Source: an uncultured Verrucomicrobiota bacterium (GTDB lineage Bacteria; Verrucomicrobiota; Verrucomicrobiia; Limisphaerales; UBA9464). From it: a DNA stretch of 7,920 nt. Under the pieces are notes generated by a model that was given only the letters and a program-made list of their open reading frames with translations, ran no database searches and was not told where the DNA came from. Below, in pieces: positions 1-7,008 of the stretch. The stretch is taken from assembly GCA_903864375.1 (NCBI GenBank), contig CAIPFS010000230.1, forward strand, positions 1 to 7,920, written 5' to 3'. The position numbers were made by a program, and so were the translations under genes. Each line of letters opens with the position of its first letter. The stretch's first letter is position 1.

Positions 1-1481
1 AAGGGAAACTCCGGAATGGTGACCAGGAAATTTTTGACCTCTTGTTGAACCGGCACAAAAAGCCAGATGTTGTCTGCGTACCAGCGGGTATACAACGCCG
101 ACTCGAAGGGCATTTTTTCATAGGGATCGGCCCGAAGATTGACGATCAGTGGCCAGCCGGTGACTTTGCGAACACCGGTGGCAATGTTGCCGTCAACCCC
201 TGCGAAGTTGACCTTCCAATCATTCCAACGAACGGCGTTCAATTCTCCACCCTGACCGAAGTAGAGAATTTGTTCGCGGGGACCTTTCTTGGTTTCACCC
301 TTGAAGTAAGGAAGGAAATTGTAGCCGTCAGCGTGGATTTTGAATGTCCGCCCGTTGGCCTTGTATCCCTGTTTGAGTTTCTCAATCACATCCGGCTCAC
401 CCGCCGCAGCCAGCAGGGTGGGCAACCAGTCTTCCTGGGAAATGATGTCGTTGTAGACGGTTCCCGGTTTGATCACGCCGGGCCAGCGAACAATCAGGGG
501 GACACGGAGTCCGCCCTCCCAGGTTGACCCTTTTTCCCCATGGAACGGGGTGATGCCGCCATCAGGCCAGGTGCCGGTTTCCGCACCGTTGTCCGTCGAC
601 CAGACAACAATCGTGTTGTCAGCAACGCCAAGGTCGTCGATTTGCTTGAGGACGGCTCCGGTGATGTCGTCCAATTCCATCATGCCATCTGCATACAAAC
701 CGATGCCCGTTCGTCCTTCGCTTTCCTTTTTCAAGTGGGTCCAGACATGCATCCGGGTCGTGTTCAGCCAGACAAAAAACGGCTTCCCATCCTTGACCGA
801 CTTGTCGATGAACTTGGTGGCGTATCCGTGAATCTCGGTGTCAACCGTTTCCATCCGCTTGGTGGTCAGCGGGCCGGTGTCTTCAATGCGCTGGCCTCCC
901 TGGCCGTCGGCAAACGTATGCAGCACGCCGCGGGGCCCGTACTTCTTCTTGAATTCAGGATCCTTCGGATAGTAGTAGGTCTCCGGTTCCTCTTCGGCGT
1001 TCAAGTGATAGAGATTGCCGTAAAATTCATCAAACCCGTGGAGCGTGGGGAGATGCTTGTCGCGGTCGCCCAGATGGTTCTTACCGAACTGACCCGTCAC
1101 ATAACCCTGCTCCTTGAGCAAGTCGGCGATGGTGGGCGTCCAGTCGGGAATTCCGTGGTCGGATCCCGGCATCCCGATGGTCAGGAGCCCGGTTCGAAAA
1201 GGATGCTGTCCCAAAATGAAGGACGCCCGTCCGGCCGTGCAGCTCTGTTGAGCGTAGGCATCGGTGAAGAGAGCCCCTTCCTTGGCCAGGCGGTCGATGT
1301 TGGGCGTCTTGTAGCCCATGATGCCATGGTTGTAGGCGCTGATGTTATGGACACCGACGTCATCACCCCAGATGACCAGAATATTGGGTTTTTTTTCCGC
1401 GGCCGAAAGGTGGGAAGCGGCCAGGCAGACGCCAAAAAGCGCCACGGCGCATTTCCGGGCGAGTTGGAGAGAAAGATACAT
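1..1481 (-). CDS. Secreted type I sulfatase (arylsulfatase family), C-terminus cut by the window edge
   Basis: Type I sulfatases hydrolyse sulfate esters with a formylglycine made from an active-site Cys or Ser. The visible 493 residues begin with a likely signal peptide (residues 1-28, ending LSAA), so the enzyme should act in the periplasm or outside. The first metal-binding Asp pair is at 40-41 in a WGDD segment. The nucleophile motif CTAGR is at 81-85 (Cys81, Arg85). The second family signature, GYVTGQFGKNHLG, spans 126-138 with Lys134 and His136. A late metal-site motif, TDNGAE, is at 296-301 (Asp297, Asn298). The C-terminal subdomain has begun, and only a short tail should be missing. 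The ATG at 1481 was chosen because it gives a clean signal peptide; an in-frame ATG at 1523 is the alternative, and neither has a good Shine-Dalgarno sequence. The gene starts 77 bases after the phosphate-binding-protein gene, probably in the same operon. The family is certain; the substrate is not known. Confidence 0.96.
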   Translation of the reverse strand, partial: MYLSLQLARKCAVALFGVCLAASHLSAAEKKPNILVIWGDDVGVHNISAYNHGIMGYKTPNIDRLAKEGALFTDAYAQQSCTAGRASFILGQHPFRTGLLTIGMPGSDHGIPDWTPTIADLLKEQGYVTGQFGKNHLGDRDKHLPTLHGFDEFYGNLYHLNAEEEPETYYYPKDPEFKKKYGPRGVLHTFADGQGGQRIEDTGPLTTKRMETVDTEIHGYATKFIDKSVKDGKPFFVWLNTTRMHVWTHLKKESEGRTGIGLYADGMMELDDITGAVLKQIDDLGVADNTIVVWSTDNGAETGTWPDGGITPFHGEKGSTWEGGLRVPLIVRWPGVIKPGTVYNDIISQEDWLPTLLAAAGEPDVIEKLKQGYKANGRTFKIHADGYNFLPYFKGETKKGPREQILYFGQGGELNAVRWNDWKVNFAGVDGNIATGVRKVTGWPLIVNLRADPYEKMPFESALYTRWYADNIWLFVPVQQEVKNFLVTIPEFP

Positions 1482-1557
1482 GATAAGTGGTGCGTTTTTT
1501 GTCGGAAAGGATTCAACAGGCATTCGGGGGCCCGGGGCAAATGGATATTTTCCCGGG

Positions 1558-2571
1558 TCAATGTCCGTCGCCGATGATTTTCAGTGCCTGCTGTTGCTGA
1601 TCCACGGTGATCGGGTAGCCCCCATCCATGGCGTTGATTCGTTGCCCTCGTCGACTGACGGCAAATCGAAGGAATTCGCGGAGGACCGGTTTCAGTTCGG
1701 ATCCCGGCTTCTTGTGGAAAACAATGCGAATGGGCCGGATGAGTGGGTATTTGCCCGAGATGACGTTTTCGTAGTCCGGCATGAGATAGGTTCCGTCGGC
1801 CCCTTGAAGGGGCACAAAGCGGGTTCGGGCGGTGGCGAACATCACGCTGTCGAAGGCGATGCCTGCTTCGTCGGCGCCGACCGCCTGCACCAGCGAACTG
1901 TGGATGGCCTCGAATCGAACGGAGAATTTATATTCAGCTCCCTTGAGAATTGTCTCTCGAAAGAGGGAATGAGCTCCGTGCCGCTTGCTCAGGCAGTAGC
2001 GTGTCACCGGTGTCTGAGCGAGCGGTCCCGTCACCCCGACATCGCCCCAGAAATCGACCTTTTCGACGCCGGCGGCGGGTGAACGGGAGTAAATGGCTTC
2101 CAATTGAGCCATGGACAGGCCGGCAATGGGGTTGTTCTTGTTCACGTAGAATCCCAGGGCATCGGGGCCAACGACCACTTCCGCGGGTTCATACCCGAAT
2201 CGGGCCTTGAACTCAGCGACGACATTCGTCGGAATCGTTCGACTCATCGGCAGAATATCGACCTTTCCGGCCATAAAGTCCGAGAAGACGTTGGTGGTGG
2301 CTCCTCCCCCGTGAATATCCAGATCGACCTCGGGATAGAGTTGAGTGAATTCCACGGCCCAATGATTGACCATTGCCGTCCCTGTACCGCTACCGGCGCT
2401 GATCAGCTTGCCACCCAGCTTGGGAAGATTCTCGTACTGCACCAGTCCAGCGGTGGCGTTGGCGATGGATCGTTCATCGAGTTGAACCGAGGTGGCGACC
2501 TGATTGGTGGCTGCCCGGCCTGCCAATCCAAGAAGTAGAATCACCGAAAGGATTCGAACGAGGCGAATCAT
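1558..2571 (-). CDS. PstS-like periplasmic phosphate-binding protein, orphan
   Basis: This 337-residue protein belongs to the PstS-like group of periplasmic substrate-binding proteins, which capture phosphate for an ABC importer or for sensing. Residues 1-22 form a signal peptide with a hydrophobic core (VRILSVILLLGLAG). A typical first anion-binding loop, SAGSGTGTAM, lies at 58-67. A second Gly-rich segment, HGGGATTN, at 87-94 is followed by AGKVDILPMSR at 101-111, where family members bind the anion. The stretch from 136 to 161 (GPDALGFYVNKNNP, then the LSMAQLEAIY helix) and YPLIRPIRIVFHKKPG near 275-290 are also typical of the family. The ATG at 2571 overlaps the upstream stop as ATGA, so translation is probably coupled; a longer in-frame reading to 2739 was rejected because its extra 56 residues are out-of-frame sequence of the upstream gene and would bury the signal peptide. 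No pstC, pstA or pstB is in the window. Phosphate is the likely ligand, but another oxyanion is possible. Confidence 0.9.
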   Translation of the reverse strand: MIRLVRILSVILLLGLAGRAATNQVATSVQLDERSIANATAGLVQYENLPKLGGKLISAGSGTGTAMVNHWAVEFTQLYPEVDLDIHGGGATTNVFSDFMAGKVDILPMSRTIPTNVVAEFKARFGYEPAEVVVGPDALGFYVNKNNPIAGLSMAQLEAIYSRSPAAGVEKVDFWGDVGVTGPLAQTPVTRYCLSKRHGAHSLFRETILKGAEYKFSVRFEAIHSSLVQAVGADEAGIAFDSVMFATARTRFVPLQGADGTYLMPDYENVISGKYPLIRPIRIVFHKKPGSELKPVLREFLRFAVSRRGQRINAMDGGYPITVDQQQQALKIIGDGH

Positions 2572-3977
2572 GGTTTCGTGGTCGGTGTGTTGAGTGAACG
2601 ACGCCCCATCCACCGTGTGATGTATCGATGAAGGAGGGTTCCGAAGAAGGCAAGGCCCAGGGTGAGCCAGACGTTGTGAAACAACCGGTCCATGCGCTTG
2701 TCCGCGACGTCGCTCGCATCGCGGATCGCCTTGTTCCACGCTTCGGATTGAGTGAACTGCTCCGCGCCGATCAGGATGGAATGGACGTTCGTGACCAGTC
2801 CGTTCAATCGGTCCACCGCCGTGACGTACTCCTGAATGTCAAAGGGCTTCGACGGTGGGGAGGCCGGACGAGGGGACGGTTGGTCCATGCCGTAGCGATG
2901 GGCGATTCCATCGACGGTCTTCAATGTCTCCCCCACCGTCTGGAGAGTCTGCTGCAAATTGGTGGTCAGGGTGATCACGCTGCGGCTCAGGGCATCCGCG
3001 CCGGTCACGATGGTTCGAACCTCCCCGAGAGTGTTGGTGAGCAGAGTCTGACGGGCATCCAATTCGGCGAAGAGGCCCTTCCGCTCATGCTCGATGGTCT
3101 GGGGAATCGCAGCGGCTGTTGCTCCAAGTTTATCGGCCGTCTGGATGATGGAGCCGATCTCCGGGGCGGCGAGGATTTCATTGACGGCGGCCTCGGCTTG
3201 CAAGCCGGCGAGGTTCGGGGCCCGCTTGGAATACCAGAAGGCCCGCTCGGCGAGGCGCCGATATTCCTTCAGTTCAGCACCTGCCTCCTGGATCGAGGCG
3301 AGAAAGCCGCCTCCCGCCTTGAGGTCGGAAAGGAGGCCGCCCGATCGAAGGTCGGCAAAATTGTCGAATTTGACAAAGGCCACCTGCTCATTGGCCGGGT
3401 TCGACCGGCGCCATTCGACAATGTAGTAATCGAGAAGCTCCAGTTGCTCTTGATTGAGAATCCGTGCCGCCAGGTCCCACGCCTCGACGCGCATGGTCCG
3501 AAGCGCCTTGATCAATATCGGCGCCCGTTCGCCAAAGACTTTTTCCGCACGGTTTTCGTCGATCCAGACGATGCTTTGCAGGGTCACCGCCACCACCAGG
3601 TCCAGGGTCTGCGAGTAGGGATCATTGCTGGACGCGATGTCATTCATCGCCAGAACCCCGTTGAGCAGGACCCGATGGGCCATCCGACGCTGAATCGGGT
3701 CGGAATTCTCCCGCTTGAGGGCGTCAACTGCGGATCCGACCGTCATATAATAGCGGTCCGCGTAAGCGTTGGTCAGTTGATCCAGTTCCTCGAGCGTCAC
3801 CTTGCGGGGCGCGTTGCTCGCCGGGGCAATAAAGTCGCTTCCGACCGGCGGGCGAGGTGCAACGACGGACGTCCCACCTCCGCCAAACAGGCAACCGTTG
3901 CCGGAGCACAGGATGATGCCCAGAAGTGCGGCCGTGGCCGACTTGGAAGACCTGTTGGAATTGGGTGGTTGAGCCAT
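2568..3977 (-). CDS. Unrecognised envelope-anchored helical protein
   Basis: I do not recognise a named family for this 469-residue protein. Residues 13-24 make a hydrophobic export segment followed by CSGNGC (24-29) and a Gly run; Cys29 could be a lipidated cysteine, but the lipobox is poor. The body is almost all helical: about 60-190 is an all-helical domain, 260-360 contains long amphipathic heptad-like helices (for example around LTTNLQQTLQTVGETLKTVD, 337-356), and a Pro-rich linker lies at 367-378. A membrane helix sits near the C-terminus (about 436-455, VWLTLGLAFFGTLLHRYI), followed by basic residues. A body held by both ends in or at membranes is suggested. The ATG at 3977 was preferred over a TTG at 4013 because it begins just before the export signal. 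It is the first gene of the left operon and its stop overlaps the start of the phosphate-binding protein, which implies a joint role, possibly a membrane partner of the binding protein. That role is inference. Confidence 0.87.
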   Translation of the reverse strand: MAQPPNSNRSSKSATAALLGIILCSGNGCLFGGGGTSVVAPRPPVGSDFIAPASNAPRKVTLEELDQLTNAYADRYYMTVGSAVDALKRENSDPIQRRMAHRVLLNGVLAMNDIASSNDPYSQTLDLVVAVTLQSIVWIDENRAEKVFGERAPILIKALRTMRVEAWDLAARILNQEQLELLDYYIVEWRRSNPANEQVAFVKFDNFADLRSGGLLSDLKAGGGFLASIQEAGAELKEYRRLAERAFWYSKRAPNLAGLQAEAAVNEILAAPEIGSIIQTADKLGATAAAIPQTIEHERKGLFAELDARQTLLTNTLGEVRTIVTGADALSRSVITLTTNLQQTLQTVGETLKTVDGIAHRYGMDQPSPRPASPPSKPFDIQEYVTAVDRLNGLVTNVHSILIGAEQFTQSEAWNKAIRDASDVADKRMDRLFHNVWLTLGLAFFGTLLHRYITRWMGRRSLNTPTTKP

Positions 3978-4083
3978 CACTGATGAGAACACCGGATGAA
4001 TATCGCAGGTCAAAGGAAACCCAAAGAAGAGATTTCTGGAAAGTAGATCCCGGGTCTCAAATCCTTCCTCAGCGCAGGGCCGG

Positions 4084-4125
4084 TCTGCCGGCCAGCATGA
4101 AGGGTCGATCCAGGAGGCCGGCAGA
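4084..4125. repeat. Perfect 10-bp inverted repeat in the divergent intergenic region
   Basis: The arms TCTGCCGGCC (4084-4093) and GGCCGGCAGA (4116-4125) are exact reverse complements separated by 22 bases. Two more G-C pairs can form beyond a bulged A at 4126. It lies in the 191-base gap between the operon start at 3977 and yjdM at 4169. No T-run follows on either strand, so it does not look like an intrinsic terminator. It could be an operator for a dimeric regulator of the two divergent genes or an RNA hairpin in the yjdM leader. The rest of this gap (3978-4083 and 4126-4168) shows no convincing promoter by eye. Confidence 0.45.
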
Positions 4126-4168
4126 ACCCGCGATTGAGTCAGCGCGCGCGTCCGGATAGGGTTGAGGA

Positions 4169-4513
4169 ATGAATGATACGGTCTGTCCGATGTGCGAGAT
4201 GAAGGAGTTGTTGGAGCACAACGAGCGGTGGGAATGCGTGACGTGCGGACATGAGTGGGCGCGGACTTCCTCCACGGACGATGGGCCGGTCGTCCGCGTG
4301 GTCAAGGATGCGCATGGAAACGTGTTGGCGGATGGTGATGTGGTCAGCCTGATCAAGGATCTCAAGTTGAACGGCGCTTCCCTGGTCTTGAAAGCCGGTT
4401 CCAAGTCAAAGCCCATCCGGTTGGTGGACGGTGATCACGAGATTTCATGCAAAATGGACGGAATGGCCATCGGATTGAAGGCCTGCTTCGTGAAAAAGGT
4501 TTCCCAAGGTTAG
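4169..4513 (+). CDS. yjdM: PhnA/YjdM-family zinc-ribbon protein
   Basis: This 114-residue protein matches the YjdM family (old name PhnA) over its whole length, including the usual size of about 110 residues. The N-terminal zinc ribbon has CPMC at 6-9 and CVTC at 23-26, with the family pattern of an acidic loop between. The C-terminal beta domain carries the family hallmarks VKDAHGNVLADGD (45-57), the IKDLKLNGAS segment (62-71), IRLVDGDHEISCKMDG (83-98) and a closing FVKK (107-110). The ATG at 4169 follows an AGGG at 4158-4161 with seven bases of spacing. The name PhnA comes from its position near the phosphonate genes of E. coli; family members are not shown to break C-P bonds, and the phosphonoacetate hydrolase of the same name is unrelated. 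It is a soluble cytoplasmic protein of uncertain biochemical role. It is transcribed divergently from the operon with the phosphate-binding protein and is the only gene here on the plus strand, probably monocistronic. Confidence 0.95.
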   Translation: MNDTVCPMCEMKELLEHNERWECVTCGHEWARTSSTDDGPVVRVVKDAHGNVLADGDVVSLIKDLKLNGASLVLKAGSKSKPIRLVDGDHEISCKMDGMAIGLKACFVKKVSQG

Positions 4514-4578
4514 TTCGAGGGTTCCGGACGGGAGGGACGTTCAAACCACCGTCGGCTTGGGTGGAACAGAACGTCATC

Positions 4579-4656
4579 GGTGGCCCAGCCCCGGGCGTAT
4601 TCCGGTCATTCACTCTCTCCTGGATGCGGGTTGATCTTCAAAAGCGATGGGCCACC
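4579..4656. repeat. 9-bp inverted repeat in the convergent gap
   Basis: GGTGGCCCA (4579-4587) and TGGGCCACC (4648-4656) are exact reverse complements with 60 bases between them, in the 148-base gap between the end of yjdM and the end of the receptor gene. On the minus strand a competing shorter hairpin is possible just past the receptor stop (CCTGGGTG at 4660-4653 with CATCCAGG at 4626-4619, one G-U pair). Neither is followed by a good T-run, so termination for the two converging genes is plausible from position but not proved by sequence. Nothing else is seen in this gap. Confidence 0.25.
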
Positions 4657-4661
4657 CAGGA

Positions 4662-6857
4662 TCAAAATGAATAGCCAATGGATCCAAAGAGGCCCCGGCG
4701 CATTTCAAATTGGGCCGCCTGGACGCCGATGCCGCTTCCATCGCGAATCGCATAACGATTGTCCGTGATATTGACCAGGTCGATCCGGAGCTTGAGCCAG
4801 TGGCTGCCAGTCCAGCGAAACGCCTGTTCGGCTCCCAGATTGACGGTATACCACGGCGGAAGCGTGGCACCATTGGGGATTTCGATTCCATCGCCGAGGA
4901 CAGCATTGCGCCGCAGTCCGCTGCCATAGAGGGCATCGGCGAACAAGCGGGTGCGGTGGTTGGTCCGGTCCCAATGGTGGGCGATCCCGAAGGAACCGGT
5001 CACCTCCTGGTCGTGGTCGAGCGCGACCCAATGGGAACGGGCATAGGTGAGTTCATCTGCGGCAAAGAGAAACTGGGCGGAACTCAGGTCCTTGCCCCGC
5101 CCTCTGGACACCGCAAGGTTGGCGTAGGTGGAAAATCCCTTGAAATCGTAACTTCCGCTCAGTTCGAGACCATACACCTCCCCTTTCCGGTAATTGAATG
5201 CCGCTGGAATCAGCGTCTGTCCAAACAGGCCTTCATCCAGTTGATTGCGCGCCACCTTGTAGTATGCGTCGAGGCCCAGCTGAAGTCCGGTGAAGAGTTG
5301 ATGCGTGAGGCCGAGGTCAAAATAATGCGCGCGCTCGGATGTGACGGGGCTGCCCATCGTTCCCTGATCGTTGGAGGTGCCTGTGAATTTTTCGAGGGTG
5401 CTGCGTGAGATGTTTTCGAGAGGGGGCGGCGTGAAGTAGCGGGAATAGCCGCCGTGAAGTGTGGTTTTGTCGGTCGCCTGCCAGATGGCGTTGGCACGCG
5501 GACTGAACTGATGTTCATCCAGATAGCCGCCGATGGCATCGGCGCGTCCGCCCACATTGAGGGTGAGTTGACGGGTGACGTGCCACTCGTCCTGAACATA
5601 AATGCCGTAAAATTGGCCCCGCACGGTCGATTCATCCGCGATGGTTCGCGGTGCCCCCACCGTGTCTCCTGTTTCCGGATTCAGATTGAAGACCGAGGTC
5701 GCGGTTTGGGATTTGGAGGTGGAGAACAACAGCATGGTGCCTCCGCGAAGGGTGTGATGGTCCCCGAGAGCGTAGGAAAGATCCGCCTGAAGACCTGAGG
5801 AGAGACTGTTCCGGTCCACGTCGCTGGCCACACCATTAAAAAAGAGGTCGCCGACCGGATCGGGACGAAAATGAACCGAACTGTCCCGGCCGAAAGCGGC
5901 CACCTGAAGGTTAAGATCCCCGATCGATTTTTGATAGGCCAGGACGCCAAAGTAGTTCTGTTCGCGCTGGTTTTCATTCAACAGCGTCGAGTCGAAGGTC
6001 CCGGAGACCCAGGGGGCTCCGCCGGGTGCGGTTCCCGGCGGAAGGCCAGGGGTGTTGGGAATCTGGAAATTGCCCAGGGAGCCGCTGAGCATGGCACTGA
6101 ATCGGCTGGTCTCGTCGATGACGTCGGAGAGATAGGAAAACAGCTTGTACTGGTCGGTTTGATCATGAATCGCCCGATAGGAAGAGGTTGGATTCTCGAC
6201 CCCCAAATCGCTGTGTGTGTAGCTGCCGTTGGCAAAAAGACTGAGTTGACCCTCCGTGACCCCGAATTCGAAGCTGGGATGAACCGTATCAAAGCTGCCA
6301 CCGTAAAGATCGATTCCGCCTCCCGGGGCAAACGCGCCACTCTTGGTGTGAATATCCACAACGCCGGCCGTCCGAAATCCATATTGGGCGGGAAGTGAGC
6401 CTGTCACCAACGAGACAGTGTCGACTAATCGGGTGTCCAGTTCCTGCCCGAATCCACTGATTCCTTCGGGCAGAAGCACATCGTTGATTCGGTACTGGAG
6501 ATTGGCGTGTTCGCCCCTCACATGAATCTGGCCATAGGAATCCTGGGCGACACCGGGAGCCCGGAGAAGAACTTGATTAAACGCTGCATTGGCCCCATGG
6601 GCCTGGTTGAGGAGTTGCTCCGAGGAAATCAGGTACGAGGTGGCTCCCAAACTGGGGACAATCTGCTCACGGGCTTCATCCAGATGCCCCACCACCGTGG
6701 TGGTCTCCAGTGTCACGGAGTTGGTTTGCGAGGGGGCAGGGATGGCATCTCCCACGGCAATGGAAGCCCAGAGCGTGCTGATTCCTGCCATCCTCCACGG
6801 AACGGAAGGGGCCGTGGAGGTGTGGGAGAACCAATTGCGGAAAATCGGGTGTGTCAT
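4662..6857 (-). CDS. TonB-dependent outer-membrane receptor
   Basis: This 731-residue protein is a TonB-dependent receptor, a plugged 22-strand barrel that imports scarce ligands across the outer membrane using energy passed on by TonB. The export signal occupies about residues 1-42, with a long N-region and a core around MAGISTLWASIAV. A possible TonB box is near 50-56 (LETTTVV). The plug follows at about 60-175: NQVLLRAPGV (94-103), GQIHVRGEHANLQYRINDVL (109-128), then VDTVSLVTGSLPAQYGFRTA (145-164) and VVDIHTKSG (166-174). The rest alternates as barrel strands, with a typical QDEWHVTRQLTLNVGGRAD strand pair and a last strand ending IGYSF, so it has the usual terminal Phe. There is no CarboxypepD_reg-like or signalling extension before the plug. 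The ATG at 6857 is forced by an in-frame stop two codons upstream; it is preceded by a pyrimidine tract rather than a Shine-Dalgarno sequence. The substrate cannot be told from sequence. Confidence 0.96.
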   Translation of the reverse strand: MTHPIFRNWFSHTSTAPSVPWRMAGISTLWASIAVGDAIPAPSQTNSVTLETTTVVGHLDEAREQIVPSLGATSYLISSEQLLNQAHGANAAFNQVLLRAPGVAQDSYGQIHVRGEHANLQYRINDVLLPEGISGFGQELDTRLVDTVSLVTGSLPAQYGFRTAGVVDIHTKSGAFAPGGGIDLYGGSFDTVHPSFEFGVTEGQLSLFANGSYTHSDLGVENPTSSYRAIHDQTDQYKLFSYLSDVIDETSRFSAMLSGSLGNFQIPNTPGLPPGTAPGGAPWVSGTFDSTLLNENQREQNYFGVLAYQKSIGDLNLQVAAFGRDSSVHFRPDPVGDLFFNGVASDVDRNSLSSGLQADLSYALGDHHTLRGGTMLLFSTSKSQTATSVFNLNPETGDTVGAPRTIADESTVRGQFYGIYVQDEWHVTRQLTLNVGGRADAIGGYLDEHQFSPRANAIWQATDKTTLHGGYSRYFTPPPLENISRSTLEKFTGTSNDQGTMGSPVTSERAHYFDLGLTHQLFTGLQLGLDAYYKVARNQLDEGLFGQTLIPAAFNYRKGEVYGLELSGSYDFKGFSTYANLAVSRGRGKDLSSAQFLFAADELTYARSHWVALDHDQEVTGSFGIAHHWDRTNHRTRLFADALYGSGLRRNAVLGDGIEIPNGATLPPWYTVNLGAEQAFRWTGSHWLKLRIDLVNITDNRYAIRDGSGIGVQAAQFEMRRGLFGSIGYSF

Positions 6858-6875
6858 CGGTCAAAGGAGGAAGAA

Positions 6876-6895
6876 GGGCCGGAAAATGCCGGCCC
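6876..6895 (-). promoter_or_regulatory. GC-rich hairpin with pyrimidine tract in the receptor leader
   Basis: On the minus strand GGGCCGG, a six-base loop CATTTT and CCGGCCC form a perfect 7-bp hairpin (6895-6876). It is followed by a pyrimidine tract, TTCTTCCTCCTTT, that runs to about 12 bases before the start codon. This has the form of a weak intrinsic terminator or attenuator, but the tract is a C/T mix rather than a T-run. It could also hold the ribosome-binding region in a structured context or act as a protein-binding site. No recognisable cobalamin or other known riboswitch motif was seen in the leader. Confidence 0.4.
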
Positions 6896-6951
6896 AAACG
6901 TTGAAACGAAAGGGGGAGGATCGACGCCACGACAGGGTGTTTCGGACGAAC

Positions 6952-7008
6952 CCCCTGCGGAGGGCTGAAGACCGCCTCCTGGATCTGGAGCCGCCTCAGC
7001 CGCAGAGG
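6952..7008 (-). promoter_or_regulatory. Long imperfect stem-loop after the small secreted-protein gene
   Basis: Directly after the stop of the small gene, CCTCTGCGG (7008-7000) pairs with CCGCAGGGG (6960-6952) over nine positions with one G-U pair. CTGA (6999-6996) then pairs with TCAG (6968-6965) across a four-base bulge, and an inner hairpin CTCC/GGAG closes a seven-base loop. There is no T-run after it, so read-through to the receptor is likely. Its place at the gene boundary suggests a role in mRNA stability, processing or partial termination between the two genes. Function is inferred from base pairing alone. Confidence 0.4.

Noticed and set aside
1531..1557. Two CCCGGG copies just after the stop of the phosphate-binding-protein gene that could pair as a terminator.
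   Set aside because: Each copy is itself a palindrome, the stem would be only 6 bp with a 15-base loop, and no T-run follows; chance in GC-rich DNA is likely.
1181..1561. Minus-strand 126-residue open frame at the sulfatase start.
   Set aside because: It is a different frame from the sulfatase; the true frame carries the DD, CTAGR and GKNHLG motifs and a signal peptide.
540..1577. Plus-strand open frame of 345 residues opposite the sulfatase.
   Set aside because: The minus strand encodes clear sulfatase catalytic motifs through this whole stretch, and the plus-strand translation shows no recognisable family.
2628..3983. Long plus-strand open frame of 451 residues opposite the helical envelope protein.
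   Set aside because: It lies fully antisense to a gene with export signal, membrane helix and coupled downstream gene. Its translation is rich in Arg, Gly and Asp with no domain pattern, as expected for a shadow frame in GC-rich DNA.
4134..4162. TTGAGT, 17 bases, then TAGGGT as a promoter for yjdM.
   Set aside because: Both boxes match the sigma-70 consensus poorly (4 and 3 of 6), and transcription would begin at the start codon itself.
4447..4674. Plus-strand 75-residue open frame running past the end of yjdM.
   Set aside because: It starts inside yjdM in another frame and overlaps the receptor end, with no ribosome site or family resemblance.
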